NCBI RefSeq assembly: GCF_018143015.1
Contig: NC_054754.1
Span: 25,496,894-25,560,893 of the forward strand
Direction: 5' to 3'
DNA from: Lytechinus variegatus
Taxonomy: Eukaryota > Echinodermata > Echinoidea > Temnopleuroida > Toxopneustidae
DNA: 64,000 nucleotides
The translations under genes and the position numbers were made by a program. Each line of letters begins with the position of its first letter. The stretch's first letter is position 1. Below the pieces are notes generated by a model that did not search any database, was not told the DNA's origin, and saw nothing but the letters and a program-made list of their open reading frames with translations. This document shows, one piece after another, positions 55,434 to 64,000 of the stretch.

Positions 55434-58409
55434 GTTTGGGGTCAATGGTCAAAGGGAATAAATATGGCATGAGGTCAAGGATCGAGTGCATTTTCTGATG
55501 ATATTGAAACCCATTGATCTTGCTTAATTTTCAAGAAAATGAATGTATGAATATACAGCATATCTGGAATATATTTTGAACATTCACATTCTTGATGAAA
55601 TCTTTGTAAGTTGGGCCCAGTCTGGGTTTGGGGTCATGAGGTCAGTGGTCATAGGGGAAAAATAGAGCATGGGTCAAGGATTGAGGCAGAGTACATTTGA
55701 TCTAATTGACAAAGATTCTTTTTTCTTTCCTATAAAATATTGAAAATCGTATCATCCCTGATGGATGTAAAATAATAAGACAAAGAATAGATTACTGAGA
55801 GTTTGACAAAATAATCACCTTTTTTGTAAAACAGAGCTTAGATTCGCCAACTGCTTTAATCTTATCCTCTCTTGAATGTCAGTACTGACATTTGTCAGGT
55901 TATCTCAAATCAGTGCAAGAGACTAATCCTGTGTGTAATTTTTTATTCACTTCATATGTAAATTTGGTCTTATGAGAATAATAGCGATTTTTTCATTCAT
56001 ATTCGAATGCAAGTAACTAAGTGCAGAGTTGTCTTGGATATTTTCTTTTAATTCATAAGTTTGATTAATTGAGTTTTATCCATATTAGCTGATATTCTAA
56101 GATTTTACTCAAACCCATGATTAAGAGCCCACTTGATAAAGATTTATTTTTAAACAATTGTCACTATGAGTTATAGCTTATCATGGATATCTTGATTTAA
56201 TCAGCTGATGCGCCCTATGACCATGCTAGATACCTGTTACTCATGTCCAATTATTGCAATGGTAATCACTGCTTGTATGTTTGGTTTAAAATGGGGGGGG
56301 GGGGTTAGGCTTGATTCTTCCTTTTACTATGACTCCCAATATCTAATAAAATGGCATCAATTTCCTACTCCACAAATTATTCATGTGATTCCCATTATCT
56401 TTGAAGAAAAAACAGCGTCAATTTCCTATCGTAAAAATTATTCTTGTGCATCATTTATATCATTGTACATAATTTGTTGTAATTTGAATTTTGTAAGATA
56501 ACGAAAATGGTGGAATTATTGCATAAAATCCATACCATTCAAATGACTTCTCATTCAACTGGTTCCTTTGTTTTTGAAAAGGTATTATTATCTGTCTTAA
56601 ATATTATTTTATCCTTATTTTTTCATACAAATTTGTTCCTTGAAAGTCACCTAGCTGCCTAACTATATGTATTCACTAAAACTTGAGCAGATGTTAGCTC
56701 AGTGGTGTAACAGTCACCTTATGACTGGTCCACAATCGCATTTTAAAAGTACATTTTTATTTAAGGCTCAAATTAACTGAAAGAAAAATAACAATTTTGA
56801 ATGATTGCGAGCCTGCGTTTTGAAGTAAAGGTCAAATTAGTTTAAAATCGTAGCCAATTGTACGATTGCTATGACGTTATTGCGACTAGATATTGAATTC
56901 ACTTTTGTTTAAATAAAGATGATAGCATACCCGGTAGTCACATATTCGAACATAGGTATTCGTGCGATGGTTTCGGACATTACACAGTTTGATGTTCCAT
57001 GTCTCAATATTAGCATCAATTACATTTTGTTTCAAAATCGGATCACAGATTGATTTGAATAATTTAAGAAAAATCAAACAAACATCACCTGGTACATGTG
57101 AAAAAGGAGACATTAAATCATTTCTTGTTTTATAGTTCAGTACTTTTATTCCAAAGTTTTTGATTCATAATGTTTTACACATAATATATCAATCATAGCA
57201 CAAGGTTCTGTGAAAAGCAAATTTACAATTGTTGCTTATAACTTTGAAGATGAAAAACAACAACAAACAAATCATACATATGTTACAGCTGTGCATCATT
57301 GTGCAACCAAGACAAGGCATGCTCACATTAGCAAATATCTTCTCTATTTATACAAATAAAAAATATGACAGATTTAAGTTACACTATTATTTACTTTACT
57401 ACAAGTACAAGTTGATTAAAATCTTTGTGTACTGTTATATAATCTAGTAATGTACAAATTCAAATTAAATCTATAAAGTCAGCTCCAAAGTGTAGTACTA
57501 TATTTATAATACAACTCAGAATATTAAAAGCTCTGATAAACTCTGAGATAAAATAGAATGTAGTAATCATAAAGTGTAGTACCAATATCAATTGCATCAA
57601 CAAACCCAGAAATATATAAATCTTCAATAATATTTTCATTTGTACGAGCTAGAAATTGTTGCTCCGGGTATAAAGAGGCAAAATATAACATTTACAAACA
57701 AGACTTTCACCGATGGCAACTCAAGTACACAATGTGACCATACACAGAACTTTGCACTGGACACAACATACAATGTAACTCATTCACAGTTCCAGAAATG
57801 GTGTGACTATTCAAAGTCAGGTCCGATTTGCTATTTAACTTCATGTATATCAGGCCCAGCCCAAACTAAAACTAATTAAAATGCATTAGGCTGTATAGTG
57901 AGTGATTGTATTACTGACCGGCCTTGTATTACCGAACGTGCGCATCGTATGCGTCAGAAAATAATTTCATACGCTCAATTCTTTGTAACATCCTTCCAAA
58001 GGGAACTTGAATAGAAAGATGTTGAAAAATGGTCAAAACACATTTTCAAAGTCCTTAATATTCTAAAAAGAATAAAATATGGTCAAAATAGCTCATCAGT
58101 GATTTTGTTGATTTCTCAACTTTTCCCATAGAAAACACACGTTGGGTAATACGATACCTTTTTCAAGTGACCAAAATATTTCACATCCGAAGAGGGGTCC
58201 AATTGGAAGCTACTATCAAAAGGAAAAACGATTTAGGCAATTTTTTTACATAAATATATTTATATTTTGGAGGTAATTGTGTATTTATGGTGAAAGTTTG
58301 GTGAATTTTATGAGAATAATATTTTTAAAATGATTGAATTCATGAAAAGTGTTCGGTAATACGATCCACTACCATACTTGTGTATACTTATTTCAGAGTA
58401 AATCCCAAT

Positions 58410-58566
58410 CAGGGGCCTGTAAAACAAAGCTTATTAATTTTTGTAGAACCCCTTTTTTTTCTAAAGATTGATTGCACTGGCCAGAATGGCACTGGCTACA
58501 ATTTAGAATTTATCTTGAAAATCAAGCCAATATTTAATCGCTAAGTTTTTTGTTATTGGGCCCAGG
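58410..58566. mobile_element. Foldback element with GGGCCC-type ends
   Basis: CAGGGGCCTGTAAAACAAAG at left and the complement of TTTTTTGTTATTGGGCCCAG at right. Confidence 0.6.
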
Positions 58567-58578
58567 GCTTGATACAAT

Positions 58579-58812
58579 CGATAATGTTGCAGCAACGCAT
58601 AATGTCACACCAACGCATAATGTCGCAGATTGCGACATTTTGCCAAGAGCGTCCAATGCATAATGTCGCAGTCAACGCATAATGCGTTCCGACATGTGAC
58701 GTTATGCGTTAGAAAAGTTAGGACATTATGCGTTGACTGCGACGATGCGTTGGACGCTTTTGGCATTATGTCGCAATCTGCGATATTATGCGTTGGTAGG
58801 TACGACATTATC
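58579..58812. repeat. Palindrome built of CAACGCATAATGTCGCA units
   Basis: CGATAATGT at left and ACATTATCG at right bound ~110 bp arms. Each arm carries three to four copies of CAACGCATAATGTCGCA or variants. It directly abuts the element ending at 58566. Confidence 0.8.
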
Positions 58813-59941
58813 GGTTGTAACAGGACTGAACAGGATGGGGGAACAAGTTCTCGGGAACCGACTGACCTAAAACATGTATTTGTAGCATCATAGGAAATAC
58901 ATGCCATTTTGCTCTGATGACAGCCCAAATAGTCCCTAAAATTAGTTCTTTGGGGCGACCATTCTTTCTAGAGTCGCTCCAAGATCTGTTCCAAACAATA
59001 TTCAAGATTATTCAGAAAATCAATATTCTAACTGTTACAGAAGAATGATATTTGCTTTTACTGCACAATTTAGTTATACACCTGAAAGATAGCCCCTCAA
59101 ATGAAAGAAATAAGCCCCCCAAAATTCTGCAATTGCGGAAAAGAAAAATGGCCCTTAAGAATAAAAATTGTTTCCTTCCCTGAATTGTAGCATTTTGTAA
59201 GTGCAAATGCTTGGGGTGAGAGGGACTTCTTTACTCTTAGAAACTGTGTGCATTGATGTCACTGGGTCACCATCTTTAGTGGCTGAAGCCACTGCTTCGT
59301 ATGTGTTGGTGATGTGCATCACTGACAACTCTACGTGTATTCCTATATTCTCTGAGGGAGGTTGTTATCAGATTATGATGACTTTATGTATAAGTTCTAC
59401 TGTTTTGATGTATTAACAAAAATCTTGAAGAATACTAAATTCTTTCTGCAAAGGTACATGTATACTTATTTATTCATACCATGGCCTTCCTTCATAATGG
59501 TTATTTAGAAATGCTATTAAAACAGCAGTATTTGGAACTTGTATTCCAAGTAGATTTGGGGCTGCTTCAGATACATGTAGCGAGCTAGACTTGCAAAAGA
59601 CTGGAATATGATAAGCCAGTGCCGTACTGGCTCAGTTTTCTATTATGCTTAATGGTTAAATGGGATAAATCACAGGTTCTTGATGTCCTTGAAGATTAAA
59701 AAAGACCATTTCTGACCCAAGGCAGTTGGTTGTATTTTGTGCATTTACGAAGGAATACAAATCCAGCTATTGTAAAAGCCATAGTAAGGAAATTCTATAT
59801 CTGACAGGTGATGAAGTGCTGTGTTTGGTATGAAAAATTGGGCCATATAACACAAGTCTTTATGATTGCTTTATATGACTGATTATACATTGTCAATAAA
59901 ATCTATTGTTGAAATCTGTCCTACATGCAACTCTGCCTAAT

Positions 59942-60147
59942 GGGGCATTGCAAGAAACTTGCGATCAATTGCAAGTCCCTAAATTATTCATGTCTTACAA
60001 TTGATTGTAAATTTGTGATTGATTGCTAATCTGCTTCTTGAAACAAGGAGTGTAATCTGTTTTGCTACAGCTCAAATTGATCGAACAATTGTAAAATTGC
60101 AACAGAATATTTGCAATTGATTGCAAATATTTTCTTGCAACACCCCC
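59942..60147. mobile_element. MITE, close relative of 14431-14643
   Basis: GGGGCATTGCAAGAAACTTG at left and TTTTCTTGCAACACCCCC at right. The interior (GCAACAGAATATTTGC, CTTGAAACAAG) matches the STXBP1 intron copy closely. Confidence 0.85.
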
Positions 60148-60414
60148 TAAGTCAAATTGTTGGAACAACAAAAATCTTTTCGACAAAGAGATATATAAGA
60201 CCTGATTTTAATCTGTGGACCGTTTCACGAAAGGACTTGCTAAATCTTTCATGTGACCGTAATCAGTTACCAAATGAACAGTACTTCTCAGCCACAACAA
60301 ATATTGATAAAACCAAAGGTCCTAGAGGTCGATTTAGGCCAAGTTACCAGGAGTATCATTTCAAAGCTTTGTGTTATTGATCATTCACTACGACACCAAT
60401 CTAAAATGTATCAC

Positions 60415-60735
60415 GGAGGGGCCACTTCCATTGACGAATGGATACCAGGCGCGACCATGGGGTTTAAAAGAGCAGGCACCCTATGCAAGTATTTTCCATA
60501 TTCTGAAAATGCACCCTTAAAAGTATTGGCATGTGAAACCCTACCCTTAATAATTATTGAAAACCGTTAAAACAGTACCATTACTTGACCCCCTAAACTA
60601 GTAAGATATATGCCCTAATTAAGTATTATAGTGTTTTTGATACCCTTATTACGAAACATGCCCAATCTTTAAAAAGATCCTCTTTACGCGTTTCTTTGGT
60701 TGCGCTCGTCTTGTCAATGCAAGTGCCCCCCCACC
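60415..60735. repeat. Interspersed repeat, relative of 40600-41055
   Basis: Begins GGAGGGGCCACTTCCATTG and GTGGATACC-like GGCGCGACC. Runs through ACCCTTAAAAGTATTGG-type repeats and ends at CAATGCAAGTGCCCCCCC. Confidence 0.65.
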
Positions 60736-61183
60736 CCTCACCAGGGGGAATGTACACATCCTTTCAAAGTCTTCGGTAAAATATGATGTATAGTCATTCA
60801 TTTTCTGTATGAAGAACTGTGACATTGTTATTTTTCAATAGTTGAGACTGATTGGATCAGTCACAATTCTTATGTAACACAAGGCCCTGGTATTTCAGGT
60901 GAAAATTTTCTTACACAATTTATAAAATCAATTTTTCTATGCAAGGTAAATTGACCCTGATCAGATAAAAAAACTCTTACGTGTAGACCAGTTTTGTTAT
61001 GACATGTAGTACATGCACCATACATGTATGTGAAACGTATAGATTTTTTTTGGTCATATATTTGACATATTTGATGATACCTTCATTGTAAGCCTACAAA
61101 TATACATATGACAAGAATCATGTTGTCCAGATGACCTAATCTATAACTAAGAGAGAATATAAGAACTATTCTTGAATTTTTTT

Positions 61184-61790
61184 CCTAGGGGTGGTTTCAC
61201 AAAGGATAAAGTCTGACTAAAATCATGCTTATGTGCCGATGTGCTCATGATATTTAATATGTAATATTTAATGCACTGGTAAAAAGGTTGGGGAACTCGG
61301 GGGGGGGGGGGTCATGGACCCTCCAAATTTTCACCACCAAGAAAAAAAAGACGGGGGAAATAACATTATTTTTTTTAATATGTCTAAATTAAAAATAAGA
61401 TATTTGTATTAAGAAAGTAAACATTTTCCCTCCTTCACTTTCCTCGCTTGCAGCATTTCAGAAATTTCGCTCCATACACCATATTTGGCCCCATCAAAAT
61501 TTTTTGCTCATTATGCTAATGATAAAATATATACGGAGCATCCCAAGAATGTGAAGCTGTGTTATACATGTATACCACAATCACCTGTGAATTTTAGTCA
61601 AACTTAAATCTTATACCTCAGTCAAATTTGCTCTATGGCGGCCGTACGGCAAGTCGAAAACAGTCATTTTATTCATTTTTATTCAAGCCATCTGTATATA
61701 GCTGGTGCAAAAATGTTAAAACGGCTATCTTGACTCGTCATACAGCCACCGTAGAGCAAATGTGACAGCTATGAGTGAAACACCCCTAGG
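61184..61790. mobile_element. 607 bp element with CCTAGGGGTG ends
   Basis: CCTAGGGGTGGTTTCAC at left and GTGAAACACCCCTAGG at right. An inner ATTTGCTCTATGGCGGCCGT / CACCGTAGAGCAAAT pair suggests a second element nested near the right end. Confidence 0.65.
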
Positions 61791-62926
61791 TTTGCTGTAC
61801 TTCTATAGGTTTAGGGTAAAGGTTCTACTTTCAGCTTAGATTATTTTGATCCCCATCAACCAGTCATTCTATTTTTCATATCAAGCTTATTAATACTCGA
61901 ATCTACAGGACAGATTATCAAATTTGCAGTTGTTTACATTGTCATTCATACTTTTAAAATAACTTAAAGGGTACAAGGCTGCCAAATCTCTGATGGTCAG
62001 AGATGCCATGTCTGTTGCAGTACCAGAAATAAACATTTTATGTACTCGATGAATCATGAGATTGTTACAAGCTTACATCTACCTACCATCCTCTTTCAGT
62101 TGATATCTTGCATAAAAGGTGCACATTAATTAATGAATCTACTTCAGCCTGAATCAAGAGAGTTAAGAAACTTACTGCATTAAAGGGGGAGTGAATTGTG
62201 TGGTCTGTCATCGACTGTGTGTTATAAATACATAGTCTTCAAATGTACGCTTTCAGATATCTACTAATACTACAGAGAGCAAATTGACCTTTAATTGTAT
62301 TTGTATAGAGAAACTAAAATGTTTTAAGAGGAAAAGTAATTGTTTTGCTACTTGGTAACATAATTATTGCGGTATAAATGTATTGAGTAGTTAATAGCAT
62401 GTTATCATTCAAGTGGGTCTATATTACTAGACTACGCTAGCATTATGGGTAAGGAAACTGGCCATGTATGATTAGTTGAGGACTTGAGATGGCGCTTTTG
62501 GTTCGTATCTTCTTTAAAGGTGAGTGGGTTTACATCCCACTGCTGCCACCATAACTTCAAACCTTTGATGTTTCATGACTTTGGCATTGCCGGATGTATT
62601 TAAAGACTTATATAAGTTCCACATAGAGGAGACCCACTTACCTGTATATTCCACTGGGTTTGATAGATAAGTGACGAGGGGACACACCCAAAGGGGAATC
62701 CAAATTTGGGCATTGTAAATTAGACCTTGTTAAATGTGATGGAAAGGGTAGATTGCAGATGACCTGTTGGCAATGGACATATTCATACAAACATGATACA
62801 AATTCATGCATAACTCTGCAAAATGATTTCATATCGGGGCAGTGTAAAAAGCCCATCATTTTGTTCAGTCAACATAAAATCATATGAAATGCAAAATTAC
62901 ACCAACACATGACAACAGCGTTACTA

Positions 62927-63852
62927 TCATTTCAAATCAATATCGTCATCATCAACAGAAGTCGATAAGGCGAACGGGCTCGGTGGGTGACCATTGGTTG
63001 ACTTTCCATTCGATGGGAGCTCAAGAAAGACGGATCCACCGTCTTCGGACTGAAGTGAAGATGTATTTGAAACTCGATCAGAGCGAGGAGAGTGAATCAA
63101 ACGCCCTAATAACTCGACTCTCATCTCTGCCTCTGACTGCTGTGACAACGTGCTTCCAGTGCTGCCAAGACGATCAGCAAGTGGGCTTCGAGGAGGGGGG
63201 ATGAACTCAAACCCTATGTCCCCCTCACTCTTGTTGTTATTGTTGTTCTCAATGCGTACTGGATAAAAGACTGAGTCTGACTGCGTGCTTGAGGTACTTG
63301 ACGTGAACCGTGATCGGCCACTTGCCCGTTTGCTTGGCTGACCGAGGAGCTCTGCACGCGCATCGTTGTCTGCCTGTGTTGAATTCCCTTTTCGTCTTAC
63401 CAGTCGTGGTGACCGGAGGCAACCGAATTTGTGCCTGCGTGTTTCTGCAGTTTCCCCACCTTTGCTTGGTGAGGTCGGATACCTTCCGGGAAGGGAATCT
63501 GTTGATTCAAAAGAGAAGTCTGATTCAGAGTAGCCAGAGTCTGAGTACTCTTGCGAAGGTCTAGGACCAGCCTTGACCTTTGTTAATGTTTGCGGAGGTA
63601 ATGATGTCACTGGGATGCTTACTGTCAGGATTTCCGAATCACATTCATCCTTTGTAGGGGAACCCGAAGTTATCTGGAAACGTCGAGCAGGTGTCGGTGG
63701 AGACTCTGCAATGTTGACAAGAGGCGAGATGAAGGAACGAGGTCGGCAGTTGTTGGAGGGGGTTGGCAGTGGTCTCTCACTCATTTGTCCTACGAGACTG
63801 ATCAAGGGTATCTTGTAAATCCTCACTGCTGCACCTGAGAAAGGACCGTAGG
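62927..63852 (-). CDS. Last coding exon of an unidentified Ser-rich protein
   Basis: On -, acceptor CTATGTTTCAG before 63852, then 308 codons to TGA at 62927-62929. It starts YGPFSGAAVRIYKIPLISLV and ends STSVDDDDIDLK. It is rich in Ser, Pro and Arg and looks disordered, with DSGYSESDFSFESTDS in the middle. Two related segments occur: one with ARAELLGQ...RFTSSTSSTQSDSVF, the other with MRVELLGRLI...VSNTSSLQSEDGGSVF. The frame is open over 900 bases with coding-like composition, so the exon is real, but I recognise no family. The gene continues beyond the right edge of the window. Confidence 0.8.
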
Positions 63853-64000
63853 CTGAAACATAGAAAGGACAAATAATGTTAACTTCATGTCACTGACGCA
63901 CATTGGCAGACAGCTCAACCATTTGGAGCATGAAGGAAAGAATTTTGATTATTTTCTGCCCTGAACTGTGGTACTATATAATTTTCACACCTGTACTTGT

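Larger units (their letters stand above)
53893..62926. other. POLE3 3' flank and repeat-rich intergenic interval
   Basis: No exon is recognised. Content: POLE3 3' UTR of unknown length; inverted-repeat elements at 54919-55066, 55158-55433, 58410-58566, 58579-58812, 59942-60147 and 61184-61790; a relative of the 40.6 kb repeat at 60415-60735; and a possible tRNA-like fragment at ~56694-56745. The 3' UTR of the gene at 62927 begins here on -. A 79-codon frame at 57640-57879 is not recognised. Confidence 0.6.

Noticed and set aside
56694..56745. tRNA-like GTTAGCTCAGTGGTGTAAC
   Set aside because: A-box-like start, but no matching B box or acceptor-stem pairing; probably a SINE-head remnant.
57640..57879. 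79-codon frame starting MYELEIVAPGIKRQ
   Set aside because: No recognisable family, no splice context, and located in repeat-rich flank; not enough to call a gene.

Overview
This window is animal nuclear DNA. It is AT-rich, with intron-split genes using GT/AG splice sites, dense MITE/SINE debris, and many ACATGTAC-type words. Gene content and repeat style point to a deuterostome invertebrate, most likely a sea urchin or another echinoderm. The species call is inference.

Three protein genes can be assembled by joining exons at splice sites with matching phases. (1) An STXBP1/UNC-18 (Munc18, SM protein) orthologue on +, 16 coding exons from 4213 to 20514. Only the first ~14 codons are missing, probably upstream. 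(2) A VAMP4-type R-SNARE on -, five coding exons from 36360 down to 32366, 148 aa, complete. (3) A POLE3/CHRAC17 histone-fold protein on +, four exons from 49867 to 53892, 185 aa, complete. A fourth gene enters at the right edge: 62927-63852 on - is the last coding exon of a Ser-rich protein I do not recognise. Two further stretches look like single exons of unidentified genes (48518-48658 on -, 47481-47530 on +).

STXBP1 and VAMP4 converge on an ~11.9 kb interval (20.5-32.4 kb) that holds long 3' flank, a broken Merlin/IS1595-type transposase copy at ~28.4-29.4 kb, and MITEs. STXBP1 introns hold two tRNA-derived SINEs, tandem MITEs, microsatellites, a ~1.06 kb hAT-type element with zinc-finger coding remnants, and a six-unit tandem array built from the 3' end of exon 12 and its intron. 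The 36.4-48.5 kb interval is dominated by repeats: a ~165 bp satellite with a DR1 motif (TGACCTnTGACCT) in each unit, and a three-copy module (38.9-44.2 kb) with a long hairpin, an internal hAT-like insertion and a recent 1.77 kb duplication. The 53.9-62.9 kb interval is mostly inverted-repeat elements.

Functionally, the SM protein and the R-SNARE both serve membrane fusion, but there is no sign of co-regulation. The linkage of STXBP1, POLE3 and VAMP4 is of interest because the human counterparts lie on 9q and 1q, two arms of one known paralogon. I found no rRNA, convincing tRNA gene, CRISPR array or virus.
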